A DNA stretch of 23,678 nucleotides. It comes from an uncultured Ruminococcus sp. (GTDB taxonomy: Bacteria; Bacillota_A; Clostridia; Oscillospirales; Ruminococcaceae). Within the stretch, counting starts at the first letter, position 1; every line of letters starts with the position of its first letter. The notes under the pieces are model-generated. The model was not told the origin of the DNA. It was given only the letters and a program-made list of their open reading frames with translations, and made no database searches. A program made the translations under genes and the position numbers. The stretch spans positions 1 through 23,678 of the forward strand of contig ONBA01000046.1 in NCBI GenBank assembly GCA_900315975.1. Direction: 5' to 3'. Of this stretch, positions 15,110-22,162 are shown in pieces.

Positions 15110-15324
15110 CAGTCCTCACCCTCTTTCTTTTCAGGTGCTTTCACCGGGCGCTCTGCCGAGTACACTCTCTCGTTGAAATACTCACGGTTCACTCTGCCTG
15201 TGATGGTAATGTAGCCCTTGGCGTCAAGCTCCTCATTGAGCTGCTTGATGATCTTGTATGCATACGGAACGGAGATCTCCATGATCTCTGCGAGTTCCTC
15301 TGCACGGATAAATTTTTCTGACAT
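15109..15324 (-). CDS. Excisionase-like winged-helix DNA-binding protein
   Basis: The product is 71 residues from ATG 15324; a TTG three codons earlier is also possible. AAAGGG lies 9 nt upstream of the ATG. The protein (RAEELAEIMEISVPYAYKIIKQLNEEL...) is a helix-turn-helix followed by GYITITGRVNREYF, typical of small excisionases and DNA-binding regulators in Firmicutes ICEs. It is the first gene of the integration/mobilization operon and is translationally coupled to the integrase (TGATG). It likely bends DNA at the element ends to favour excision. Confidence 0.82.
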   Translation of the reverse strand: MSEKFIRAEELAEIMEISVPYAYKIIKQLNEELDAKGYITITGRVNREYFNERVYSAERPVKAPEKKEGED

Positions 15325-15402
15325 AGTAGTCAACCCTTTCTTAAAATATTGTTCTGTGTGGTATCGGGCGCATTTGCGTATCCGATAAGCAAAATTCTCT
15401 AT

Positions 15403-15514
15403 CTAAACATTTTTGCTTAGTCTTATTATACTAAACATTTTTGCTTTTGTCAACCCCTAAATCGAAATTTTTCTAAATTTTTTTGTTTAGTATCTATTGA
15501 CTATCCTAAACAAA
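15403..15514. promoter_or_regulatory. Repeated CTAAA-type operators in a divergent control region
   Basis: CTAAACATTTTTGCTT is present in two identical copies at 15403-15418 and 15431-15446. A palindrome CTAAA-8-TTTAG lies at 15473-15490 and CTAAACAAA at 15506-15514. One copy fills the spacer of the minus promoter, one lies just downstream of it, and CTAAACAAA lies in the spacer of the plus promoter. A repressor binding them would shut off both directions. The XRE protein at 16155-16646 is the natural candidate. Confidence 0.72.
15425..15453 (-). promoter_or_regulatory. Promoter of excisionase-integrase-mobilization operon
   Basis: Minus strand: TTGACA (15453-15448), 17-bp spacer, TATAAT (15430-15425). 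This is a perfect consensus, about 100 bp before the excisionase start. The spacer is an operator copy. Confidence 0.87.
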
Positions 15515-15525
15515 TATGTTATAAT
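15497..15525 (+). promoter_or_regulatory. Promoter of unknown gene and XRE regulator
   Basis: TTGACT (15497-15502), 17-bp spacer, TATAAT (15520-15525), 33 bp before the start codon. CTAAACAAA lies in the spacer. Confidence 0.85.
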
Positions 15526-15557
15526 GCAGTAAAGCCATTATCTCGGAGGTGAATCAT

Positions 15558-16115
15558 TTGAAAGAAGATAAGGTGTTAGAAAGCAACGTGACTGTACTCA
15601 GAACACCGCTTGTTGACATTGAGATCGTAGATGAGGACGAAAAGAATATCTCATTCGATATAGTGGATAGCTGGAACACATCACATGGAGTGTATATCAA
15701 TAATGATGAAAACAATATCATTGAAGCGACTGACTATGAAGAAAAACAGATCAGAATAAGAACGGATTCCCTTGAAATTGGAAAGACGTATTATGTGAAA
15801 ACCTCCGTTCCAATTGAGAGCAGAACATCCGATGAACGCCTTTTTACATTTGGTTATACGGAAGGCACACAGACATTTGCCATCAGTTTTCCTGACCCAA
15901 ACGAATTATCAAAATTACTACCAGACGAATTTGGAGATGAATGGGAATGGTATGACTTTAATGCAGAAGAATCATCAGGGAAGAAAGCTGTTTCTTTCTA
16001 TTTGATCGACCGAGAAAAAGAGCATATTTACATAGCAACTGCGTGGATCTGGAATATCCACGATCATATGGAAAACTATGAAAGTGCAGCTGAGGTCTTT
16101 ACCTGGATAGTATGA
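15558..16115 (+). CDS. Hypothetical acidic protein in regulator operon
   Basis: The product is 185 residues from a TTG at 15558, which lies 6 nt after GGAGGTG; an earlier in-frame GTG at 15549 is inside that ribosome binding site and is rejected. The protein is acidic and probably rich in beta-strand, with no signal peptide, membrane helix or known motif. The C-terminal half is rich in Trp and Tyr (EWEWYDF, TAWIWNIHDH). It is the first gene from the repressible plus promoter, followed 39 bp later by the XRE regulator. It may be a second regulator, an anti-repressor or cargo; I do not recognise it. Confidence 0.75.
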   Translation: MKEDKVLESNVTVLRTPLVDIEIVDEDEKNISFDIVDSWNTSHGVYINNDENNIIEATDYEEKQIRIRTDSLEIGKTYYVKTSVPIESRTSDERLFTFGYTEGTQTFAISFPDPNELSKLLPDEFGDEWEWYDFNAEESSGKKAVSFYLIDREKEHIYIATAWIWNIHDHMENYESAAEVFTWIV

Positions 16116-16154
16116 GATTTTGCCAAACAGAACATGAATAAGGAGTGAACCACC

Positions 16155-16646
16155 ATGAGCATTATAGGAGATAAGATACACCGCATTCGTGATTTCAGAG
16201 GAATGACGCAGAAACAGCTCGGTATGGCAGTCGGCTTTGATGAGAGGTCTGCCGATGTCCGTATCGCACAGTATGAATCAGGCACTCGCACACCCAAGCA
16301 GGCACTTGTGGAACTGCTTGCCGAAGCATTGGACGTGAACCCTCGTTTTCTTGCAGACGATGAGATACTCGGAGCGGAAGGCGTTATGATGATGCTCTTT
16401 GAGCTTGACGAGCATTACCCGATCAGCATTGAAGACTGCGAGGACGAGGACGGCAACAGACGAAAGAGCATTGTTTTCGGCTCTATCCTGATGACTGGCC
16501 TCCTTTCTGAGTGGCAGAGACGAAAAAAAGACCTTGCTGACGGTAAGATCAGCAAGGCCGAATATACAGAATGGAAGCTTAACTGGCCGAAAACGACCGA
16601 TGACTGCGGTAAACACGAACCTGCGAAAGAGTGGCGCAACCTGTAA
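16155..16646 (+). CDS. XRE-family regulator, likely element repressor
   Basis: The 163-residue protein starts at an ATG with AAGGAG 9 nt upstream. A Cro/C1-type helix-turn-helix occupies residues 5-65 (IHRIRDFRGMTQKQLGMAVGF...RIAQYESGTRTP), with a C-terminal acidic and helical region (about 75-163). It lies beside the integrase end of the element and downstream of a promoter that contains the CTAAA-type operator, so autoregulation and repression of the excision operon are likely. No peptidase (LexA-like) domain is present. Confidence 0.9.
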   Translation: MSIIGDKIHRIRDFRGMTQKQLGMAVGFDERSADVRIAQYESGTRTPKQALVELLAEALDVNPRFLADDEILGAEGVMMMLFELDEHYPISIEDCEDEDGNRRKSIVFGSILMTGLLSEWQRRKKDLADGKISKAEYTEWKLNWPKTTDDCGKHEPAKEWRNL

Positions 16647-16757
16647 GCCACTTGAACCGCAGAATAATTCCGCTTAGCTCCCTGTTATCAAATTGTTATC
16701 ATTGAGATTTTAGGGCTTCGGAAATGGCGTATCTACGCCGTTTCTGAGGTCTTGTTT
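16647..16757. other. Right end of element: arm-type sites and hairpin
   Basis: GTTATCA occurs at 16684-16690 and 16695-16701 as direct repeats 11 bp apart. A 12-bp stem with loop ATCT runs from 16719 to 16746. The repeats match those near the left end and are likely integrase arm sites. The hairpin may separate the XRE transcript from convergent guaA, but it has no strong T-tract. Confidence 0.5.
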
Positions 16758-16771
16758 ATTATTCCCACTCC
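16758..16771. repeat. Right attachment-site copy inside guaA 3' end
   Basis: ATTATTCCCACTCC is identical to 6627-6640. Bases 16759-16771 are the end of guaA (stop codon and the codons for Glu and Trp), so the core is provided by the host gene. Confidence 0.82.
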
Positions 16772-18309
16772 ACCGTTCCCGGAGGCTTGGAGGTTATATC
16801 GTACACAACGCGGTTAACGTGCTCGACCTCGTTGCAGAGGCGGTTTGATACCCTCGCGAGAACGTCATACGGTATCCTTGCCCAGTCCGCAGTCATGAAG
16901 TCGTCAGTCGTAACGGCACGGATAGCGATGAGGTGATCGTATGTACGGTGGTCGCCCATAACGCCGACTGTGCGGACATCGGGCAGCACTGCGAAGAACT
17001 GCTTGAGCTCGCTCTCGATGCCGCTTTTTCTTATCTCGTCACGGAAAACAGCGTCCGCTTCCTGCAATATCTTGATCTTTTCCTCGGTGATCTCGCCGAT
17101 GATGCGGACACCCAGTCCCGGTCCGGGGAAGGGCTGTCTCCAAACGAGATCGTGGGGAATGCCGAGCTTTTCGCCGACTGCTCTTACCTCGTCCTTGAAG
17201 AGGTCGCCCAGCGGCTCGATAACGCCCTCGAACTGGATATCCTCGGGCATTGCGACCATATTATGGTGTGTCTTTATAACGGCAGTACTTCCCTGTCCCG
17301 CCTTATTGCCCTTGCCGGACTCGATACGGTCGGGGTAGATCGTGCCCTGTGCAAAAAATCCGCCGCTTCCCTGCTCACGGATCTTGTCCCAGAAGACATT
17401 GTAGAACTCAGTGCCGATGATCTTGCGCTTTTTCTCAGGGTCAGTAACTCCCTTCAATGCGGCGAGGAACTTGTCCTGACAGTTTACGCGGACGAAGTTC
17501 ATATCGAACAGCTTTGTGAAGGTCTCCTCAACGAAATCGCCCTCGTCCTTACGCATAAGTCCCTGATCGACAAAAACGCAGGTGAGCTGCTTGCCGACAG
17601 CTCTCGAAAGGAGACCTGCCGCAACGGAGGAATCAACGCCGCCGGAAAGTCCGAGAATGACCTTCTTATCGCCGATACGCTCGCGAAGCTTTGCAACTGT
17701 AGTTTCAATAAAATCGTCCATTACCCAGTCGCCGGTGAAGCCGCAGACCTCATAGAGGAAGTTGTGGAGTATCTGCTTTCCGAACTGGCTGTGAGTTACC
17801 TCCGGGTGGAACTGTACCGCATAGAGCTTCCTTTCGGGACATTCAAATGCCGCACAGGGACAGTCCTCCGAGGTCGCCTTAACGTCAAAGCCCTCGGGAA
17901 GCCTGCTTACGAAATCGGTATGGCTCATCCATACGATGCTCTTCTCCGGAACGCCGCCGAAAAGCTTTCCGCCGGTCTGAGTTACCTCTATTTTGCCGTA
18001 TTCGCTCTTGGTGCAGCTCTCGACCGTTCCGCCGAGGGTATAAGCCATGAGCTGACAGCCGTAGCAGATGCCGAGGGTCGGTATACCGAGGTCGAAGTAT
18101 TCCTTAGCGATATGGGGCGAGGTCTCGTCATAAACACTGTTGGGACCGCCTGTGAAGATGATACCCATGGGGTCGAGTGCCTTGATCTCCTCGAGAGGAG
18201 TATCAAACCTCTTGATCTCGCAGTAAACACCGCATTCCCGCACGCGTCTTGCGATGAGCTGGTTATACTGTCCGCCGAAGTCAAGCACGATACAGAGCTG
18301 ATTTGCCAT
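16759..18309 (-). CDS. guaA: GMP synthase (glutamine-hydrolysing)
   Basis: The 516-residue protein is the usual length. It converts XMP, glutamine and ATP to GMP in the cytoplasm, the last step of guanine nucleotide synthesis. The class I glutamine amidotransferase domain (about 1-195) has catalytic C82 (GICYG), H168 and E170 (HPE). The ATP-pyrophosphatase domain follows with SGGVDS at 222-227, and the dimerisation domain ends [18 protein letters not shown]...GTVEWE. The ATG at 18309 is preferred over an upstream start because AGGAGG lies 6 nt before it. The gene is monocistronic. The mobile element is inserted exactly at its 3' end and regenerates the stop codon. Confidence 0.97.
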   Translation of the reverse strand: MANQLCIVLDFGGQYNQLIARRVRECGVYCEIKRFDTPLEEIKALDPMGIIFTGGPNSVYDETSPHIAKEYFDLGIPTLGICYGCQLMAYTLGGTVESCTKSEYGKIEVTQTGGKLFGGVPEKSIVWMSHTDFVSRLPEGFDVKATSEDCPCAAFECPERKLYAVQFHPEVTHSQFGKQILHNFLYEVCGFTGDWVMDDFIETTVAKLRERIGDKKVILGLSGGVDSSVAAGLLSRAVGKQLTCVFVDQGLMRKDEGDFVEETFTKLFDMNFVRVNCQDKFLAALKGVTDPEKKRKIIGTEFYNVFWDKIREQGSGGFFAQGTIYPDRIESGKGNKAGQGSTAVIKTHHNMVAMPEDIQFEGVIEPLGDLFKDEVRAVGEKLGIPHDLVWRQPFPGPGLGVRIIGEITEEKIKILQEADAVFRDEIRKSGIESELKQFFAVLPDVRTVGVMGDHRTYDHLIAIRAVTTDDFMTADWARIPYDVLARVSNRLCNEVEHVNRVVYDITSKPPGTVEWE

Positions 18310-18358
18310 ATTAGCCTCCTGTTCACGGCAATGCCGCCGCATTTAATATTACTATTCT

Positions 18359-18387
18359 ATTATGCCACTTTTCGACAGGATTGTCAA
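18359..18387 (-). promoter_or_regulatory. Promoter of guaA
   Basis: Minus strand: TTGACA (18387-18382), 17-bp spacer, CATAAT (18364-18359), 50 bp before the start codon. The leader is too short for a purine riboswitch. Confidence 0.85.
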
Positions 18388-18416
18388 GTAAAAAAGCACC
18401 GGACAAAACCGGTGCT
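18388..18416 (-). terminator. Terminator of lipoprotein gene upstream of guaA
   Basis: AGCACCGG (18395-18402) pairs with CCGGTGCT (18409-18416). On the minus strand it is followed by TTTTTTAC and then directly by the guaA -35 box. Confidence 0.88.
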
Positions 18417-18423
18417 CATTTTA

Positions 18424-19050
18424 TTACTTTACGCGGGTGTAAACATCTGTACCTTCTTTATCGGTAAGCTTTAATGTATCTCCGTCAAGCTCAACAGTAG
18501 AAGGGCCGTCCTCCTCATCATCAAGAGTTGTTGTCAGAGTTTTAGTTTCCTCGTCATATGTATACTCTCCGCTTCCTGATACAGTAGCTTTGCATACTCC
18601 GGGACTTTCAAAATTGTATTCGTAAACGACACCATTTTCTTTCTCATCAACTTTGTATTTTCCGTAAGGCGAGCTTCCGTCTGATTTATCGACCCTCTCC
18701 ATAACACCGCTGCCTACCGTCAGTGACTTTTCGTCATAAACATAAGGTATCTTCTGCCCCTGATAATAGAATGCATCATCATCAATATACATACTCTCAG
18801 AAAGATCTGCCTCCTCATATATACTCATTTTACCGTCAGCTGTAAACTCAACTACTGCACTTTTGGCTGTCATCTTGAGCCCGTCTTCGCCCTCAGCTTC
18901 TTCTTTTTCACTATTCCTGAGCGTTTCATCTGTAGCGCTCCACTTGCCAACGAGTCCCTCCTGCTTGTCATCGTCCTTGCTGCTTCCGCAGGAAACGAAT
19001 GTGCATGACAGCATCATGGCTGCCGCGAGAATAGATATTGCTTTTTTCAT
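18424..19050 (-). CDS. Predicted lipoprotein of unknown function
   Basis: The 208-residue protein has a lipoprotein signal peptide: MKK, a hydrophobic stretch and a lipobox ending at C21 (FVSC). The mature part is acidic and beta-rich, with alternating segments of the GKW...EFTADGKM type (about 33-80) and a C-terminal TLTTTLDDEEDGPSTVELDGDTLKL-like region cut by turns. This resembles the small lipocalin-like or DUF5640-type lipoproteins common in Ruminococcus, which are without known function. It should be anchored on the outer face of the membrane. It follows the other lipoprotein gene by 57 bp and ends at a strong terminator. Confidence 0.82.
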   Translation of the reverse strand: MKKAISILAAAMMLSCTFVSCGSSKDDDKQEGLVGKWSATDETLRNSEKEEAEGEDGLKMTAKSAVVEFTADGKMSIYEEADLSESMYIDDDAFYYQGQKIPYVYDEKSLTVGSGVMERVDKSDGSSPYGKYKVDEKENGVVYEYNFESPGVCKATVSGSGEYTYDEETKTLTTTLDDEEDGPSTVELDGDTLKLTDKEGTDVYTRVK

Positions 19051-19107
19051 ATTTTTTCCTCCATGTAAATTTATATGTCAGGCTGCCGGAGCAGTCACTA
19101 ACAGCTT

Positions 19108-19977
19108 TTATTTGCTGACGAGCTCGTATATCTCGTCAAGGGTCATGGCGCTTACGTTCGTGCCGTTGTAATTTCCTGAAGGCGGATAAAGTCCAACATA
19201 CTTATCGCCCTTTTTGCAGCAGGCGGCAAGCTCCACAAATCCATCCTTTCCTATGACAACAATATAGTCATACTGGTCTGCATCCTCATAATAATTAACT
19301 ATCATATCATGGAATACATCGTTCAGGCCGTCACAGTTCAGAGTTTTTGCAGCGTCCGAACTGTAGATAATGGGCTGACTTTTCTTTGTCCTTGCCGGGA
19401 GCTTATTCGCTTCTTCCGCATCCACATAGGCACATTCAACAGCCCTTCTTATACTGCTGCAAGCCGAATTAGCCTTATTCTGCTTGTTTTTTTTGACTTC
19501 ATTCAAAGTAGCATTAAGCAAATCTTCAACTGCGGAAATATATATCAGATTTCCGTCAAATACATTGTAATCATATGTACCCTCGAATCTACTGTTTGCT
19601 ATTTCATTAGCGTCATCAACATATGCGTCCGGATACTCATCAACATCTTCTCCATTCATTGCTGCAAGCTGTTCCTTAGTGAGCTTATTCAGATGAAGGG
19701 TTATCTTATCGCCGTCTGTCTCAAATGTACCGCTGATATAATCGGCTAAACTGCCGCCGGCTGAAACCTGCATTTGAAATTTGTTTCCGTCAAACTCAAA
19801 TGAATATACTCCGTATGATTTGCCTTCCTTGTTGCAGCAAAGGTATTTTCCGCTGAGTTCATCGCTGCTTGCGGACGATTTCGCTGAACTTCCGCCGCCT
19901 GACGAGCTGCTTCCGCATGATGCCGCCGCACATACGAGCATGGTGCAGGCTGCCAAGATCGCCACTAATCTTTTCAT
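19108..19977 (-). CDS. Predicted lipoprotein of unknown function
   Basis: The 289-residue protein has a lipoprotein signal peptide (lipobox AASC, C21) and then a Ser/Gly-rich spacer (22-40). The middle (about 45-160) is a beta-rich region (GKYLCCNKEGKSYGVYSFEFDG...). The C-terminal 115 residues carry SACSSIRRAVECAYVDAE, which resembles the small helical segment of pilin-like proteins, then a domain ending LYPPSGNYNGTNVSAMTLDE. It starts with AGGAGG before the ATG and has its own promoter. It probably shares a transcript with the next lipoprotein gene. Extracellular, membrane-anchored; function unknown. Confidence 0.82.
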   Translation of the reverse strand: MKRLVAILAACTMLVCAAASCGSSSSGGGSSAKSSASSDELSGKYLCCNKEGKSYGVYSFEFDGNKFQMQVSAGGSLADYISGTFETDGDKITLHLNKLTKEQLAAMNGEDVDEYPDAYVDDANEIANSRFEGTYDYNVFDGNLIYISAVEDLLNATLNEVKKNKQNKANSACSSIRRAVECAYVDAEEANKLPARTKKSQPIIYSSDAAKTLNCDGLNDVFHDMIVNYYEDADQYDYIVVIGKDGFVELAACCKKGDKYVGLYPPSGNYNGTNVSAMTLDEIYELVSK

Positions 19978-20008
19978 AACAATTCCTCCTAAAAAGATTT
20001 ATACGTTT

Positions 20009-20036
20009 ATTATAGCACAAAATAATACAAAATCAA
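20009..20036 (-). promoter_or_regulatory. Promoter of lipoprotein genes
   Basis: Minus strand: TTGATT (20036-20031), 16-bp spacer, TATAAT (20014-20009), about 30 bp before the start codon at 19977. Confidence 0.78.
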
Positions 20037-20094
20037 CACTTTTCCGACATTTCGTCATTTTATACAGCAAACACTGCCGCCGGTGAAAAAAATC

Positions 20095-20135
20095 GAAAAA
20101 ACAAATGCTCACAGCACTTTTTCCGTGCCGTGAGC
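20095..20135 (-). terminator. Terminator of tRNA-Leu
   Basis: GCTCAC-a-GCAC (20107-20117) pairs with GTGC-c-GTGAGC (20125-20135). On the minus strand it is followed by ATTTGTTTTTT. Confidence 0.82.
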
Positions 20136-20208
20136 GAAAGCAGAGTAACATTTTCACAATAAAACAAGCCTGCGAGCGCCAACGCGGTTGGGCACACAAG
20201 CTCTGTGC

Positions 20209-20295
20209 TGGTGCGGATAACAGGACTTGAACCTGCATGTCCTTGCGAACATATGGACCTGAACCATACGCGTCTGCCAATTCCGCCATATCCGC
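20209..20295 (-). tRNA. tRNA-Leu (anticodon CAG)
   Basis: The minus strand folds as an 87-nt class II tRNA with encoded CCA (20209-20211). The acceptor stem is GCGGATA/TATCCGC, the anticodon stem TATGG/CCATA around loop TTCAGGT (anticodon CAG), with a long variable arm (TGTTCGCAAGGACA) and the T arm GCAGG-TTCAAGT-CCTGT. It decodes CUG. Its 5' 35 nt are duplicated at 22117-22151. Confidence 0.96.
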
Positions 20296-20306
20296 ATTGC
20301 TATAAT

Positions 20307-20335
20307 ATTATAGCACAAGTGCGGAAGTATGTCAA
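20307..20335 (-). promoter_or_regulatory. Promoter of tRNA-Leu
   Basis: Minus strand: TTGACA (20335-20330), 17-bp spacer, TATAAT (20312-20307), 11 bp before the tRNA 5' end. Confidence 0.88.
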
Positions 20336-20516
20336 GAGTTTTTTAAAATAAGTTTAGAAAGATGTTGTAAAAGAAATGCTGAAAGAGTTCATTTTCTTTG
20401 AATTGAGGACTATATCTATATTCAGGCTGAATAATGTACAAATCAGCGCTTTCCAATTTGTAGAAGCATACGAAATATACGCTCATTTGCAGTTTGTTCA
20501 CAGAATTGCAACAAAT

Positions 20517-20546
20517 TTGACTTGCTGATGAGGTACAATGTATATA
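20517..20546 (+). promoter_or_regulatory. Likely promoter of LRR-dockerin gene
   Basis: TTGACT (20517-20522), 18-bp spacer, TATATA (20541-20546), 26 bp before the start codon. Confidence 0.6.
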
Positions 20547-20572
20547 TAAATGAATTTTCAGGAGGTTTGGAA

Positions 20573-22057
20573 ATGAAAAAGATAATTGCGGCAATTATGT
20601 CTCTTTGCATTGTGGGAGGTTCTCTTCCTGCGGTTTACAGCAGTGCGCCGGAGTGCGTTATAACGGCAAGTGCGGCTAATTATGAAGAAATCACTGATGG
20701 CGTTCTGCACTACCGTGTTTATGCAGATCACGCTGAGCTCATTAGTTCTGTTGAGAAAGTAGAAGGAGAAATAAATATACCGAGCATAGTTAATGAAGTC
20801 ACAGTTACAGGTATCGCTGATTATGCTTTTTACGAGTGTATAAATCTTACATCAATAAAGATACCTGACTCAGTTACAAGTATAGGTGAGAAAGCTTTTA
20901 AAGGATGCAAAAATCTTGAATCAATAACTATACCTGACACAATTATAAGCATTGGGCGAGAGGCTTTTTGTAATTGCATAGGTCTTACATCGATGACAAT
21001 ACCTGATTCAGTTACAAACATTGGAGAATCAGTTTTTGAGTATTGTGAAAAACTTAAATCAATAACGATTCCTGATTCGGTTAAAGAAATAGGAGGTAAT
21101 GCTTTTGCTTGGTGTTCAAGCCTTGAATCAATAACGCTCTCTGATTCACTTACAATCATATATGGTGATACTTTTTATAGTTGTACAAGCCTTGAATCAA
21201 TAACTATTCCTAATTCAGTTACGATTATAGGTGAACATGCCTTTGATGGTTGCAGCAGTCTTAAATCAATTACGATTTCTGATTCGGTTAAAGAAATAGG
21301 AGATAATGCTTTTTCTTACTGTTCAAGCCTTGAATCAATATCAATTCCTGATTCGGTTAAAGAAATAGGAGATAATGCTTTTTCTTACTGTTCAAGCCTT
21401 GAATCAATATCAATTCCTGATTCAGTTACAAGTATAGGTGGAGAAGCGTTTAGTGGTACTAAATGGCTTGAATCTAAACAAGCAAAAAATCCATTAGTAG
21501 TTGTTAATGGTATTCTTATTGACGGTAGAACTTGCTTAGGAGATGTTGTTATTCCTGATTCAGTTACAAGCATAGGTGATTGGGCTTTTGAGGACTGTAA
21601 AAAACTTACATCTATAATGATTCCGTACTCTGTTACAAGCATAAGGGATTTTGCATTTTTGGACTGTACAAATCTTTCATCAATAACTATTATGAATCCG
21701 GATTGCGAAATCTATGATGATGCAGGTACAATTTCAAACGATTACGATCATAATATTTATAATGGCACTATCTACGGCTATGAGGACTCGACTGCTCAGG
21801 CTTACGCCGAAAAGTACGGCTACAAATTTGAAGCTCTCCCAGATAAGGCTCTCAAAAAAGGCGATGCAAACTGCGATGATCAAGTAAATATGGCAGATGC
21901 AGTGCTGATAATGCAGTCAATCATTAATCCTGACAAGTACAAGCTCACAGAACAGGGCGAGAAAAACGCTGATGTTGACGGCAGTGGTGATGTTACCAAC
22001 AATGATGCATTGAAAATTCAGCGTTTTAAGCTTAAACTAATTGATTCACTTGAATAA
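20573..22057 (+). CDS. Secreted BspA-like leucine-rich-repeat protein with C-terminal dockerin
   Basis: The product is 494 residues from ATG 20573, chosen because CAGGAGGT lies upstream and a signal peptide (MKKIIAAIMSLCIVGG..., cleavage near 30-38) starts there. Residues about 75-390 are LRR_5/BspA-type repeats of 23 residues (SITIPDSVTSIGxxAFxxCSSL), with one typical break at GTKWLESKQ...GILIDG. A type I dockerin (430-488, calcium loops beginning at GDANCDDQVN and D467) ends the protein. BspA-type repeats often mediate binding to proteins or surfaces, and the dockerin would attach it to a cellulosome or cell-bound scaffoldin. The LRR part is clearly more AT-rich than the dockerin part, suggesting a fusion of segments with different origin. 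Exact tandem repeats show recent repeat expansion. Confidence 0.92.
   Translation: MKKIIAAIMSLCIVGGSLPAVYSSAPECVITASAANYEEITDGVLHYRVYADHAELISSVEKVEGEINIPSIVNEVTVTGIADYAFYECINLTSIKIPDSVTSIGEKAFKGCKNLESITIPDTIISIGREAFCNCIGLTSMTIPDSVTNIGESVFEYCEKLKSITIPDSVKEIGGNAFAWCSSLESITLSDSLTIIYGDTFYSCTSLESITIPNSVTIIGEHAFDGCSSLKSITISDSVKEIGDNAFSYCSSLESISIPDSVKEIGDNAFSYCSSLESISIPDSVTSIGGEAFSGTKWLESKQAKNPLVVVNGILIDGRTCLGDVVIPDSVTSIGDWAFEDCKKLTSIMIPYSVTSIRDFAFLDCTNLSSITIMNPDCEIYDDAGTISNDYDHNIYNGTIYGYEDSTAQAYAEKYGYKFEALPDKALKKGDANCDDQVNMADAVLIMQSIINPDKYKLTEQGEKNADVDGSGDVTNNDALKIQRFKLKLIDSLE
21281..21418 (+). repeat. Perfect 69-bp tandem duplication in LRR gene
   Basis: Bases 21281-21349 and 21350-21418 are identical, coding for the same 23-residue LRR unit twice. 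Other units in the gene differ at several bases, so this copy is recent. Confidence 0.93.
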
Positions 22058-22063
22058 ACACAA

Positions 22064-22097
22064 AACCGTTCCCACATCGTGAGAACGGTTATTTTTT
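22064..22097 (+). terminator. Terminator of LRR-dockerin gene (bidirectional)
   Basis: AACCGTTC-c-CAC pairs with GTG-a-GAACGGTT (22064-22090), followed by ATTTTTT. On the minus strand it is followed by TTGTGTTT, so it can also stop the truncated tRNA-Leu transcript. Confidence 0.85.
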
Positions 22098-22116
22098 CAC
22101 TATCATAGTGCAATCC

Positions 22117-22151
22117 GAACCATACGCGTCTGCCAATTCCGCCATATCCGC
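22117..22151 (-). pseudogene. Truncated tRNA-Leu: 5' 35 nt only
   Basis: Bases 22117-22154 are identical to 20261-20298, which is the first 35 nt of tRNA-Leu(CAG) plus 3 bp before it. Identity stops at the first anticodon base. It is followed on the minus strand by unrelated sequence with a CACTAT-ATAGTG hairpin (about 22098-22110) and then the terminator. A perfect promoter lies upstream. The acceptor 3' half, T arm and CCA are missing, so it cannot act as a normal tRNA. It may produce a short RNA of about 90 nt. Confidence 0.88.
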
Positions 22152-22162
22152 ATTACTTGAAT

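Larger units (their letters stand above)
6627..16771. mobile_element. Integrative mobilizable element at the 3' end of guaA, about 10.1 kb
   Basis: The element is bounded by 14-bp direct repeats and encodes a tyrosine integrase (14012-15109), excisionase-like protein (15109-15324), relaxosome/MobC-like protein (13705-14031), RepA-like ATPase (12368-13708), MobV relaxase (10410-11699), a TnpV-like protein (9991-10395), two XRE regulators (9575-9934, 16155-16646), an unknown gene (15558-16115) and a DUF4236/zinc-ribbon pair (6860-9282). No type IV secretion genes are seen, so it would need a helper to transfer. The 3' end of guaA is a known integration hot spot for genomic islands in diverse bacteria. 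Insertion regenerates the guaA stop codon, so guaA stays intact. Confidence 0.82.

Noticed and set aside
14192..15214. 340-codon plus-strand frame opposite the integrase and excisionase genes
   Set aside because: Antisense to an integrase with every catalytic residue intact; the product shows no motif.
18310..18358. Purine riboswitch upstream of guaA
   Set aside because: The leader from the predicted promoter is only about 45 nt, too short for an aptamer, and no aptamer motif is seen.
16933..18474. Long open frame (513 codons) on the plus strand antisense to guaA
   Set aside because: Lies entirely across guaA, whose protein is fully recognisable; no ribosome binding site or domain. It is a codon-bias shadow.
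20830..21642. Antisense frames with repeated SGIVIDS-like units opposite the LRR gene
   Set aside because: They mirror the 23-codon LRR periodicity of the coding strand and have no start signals.
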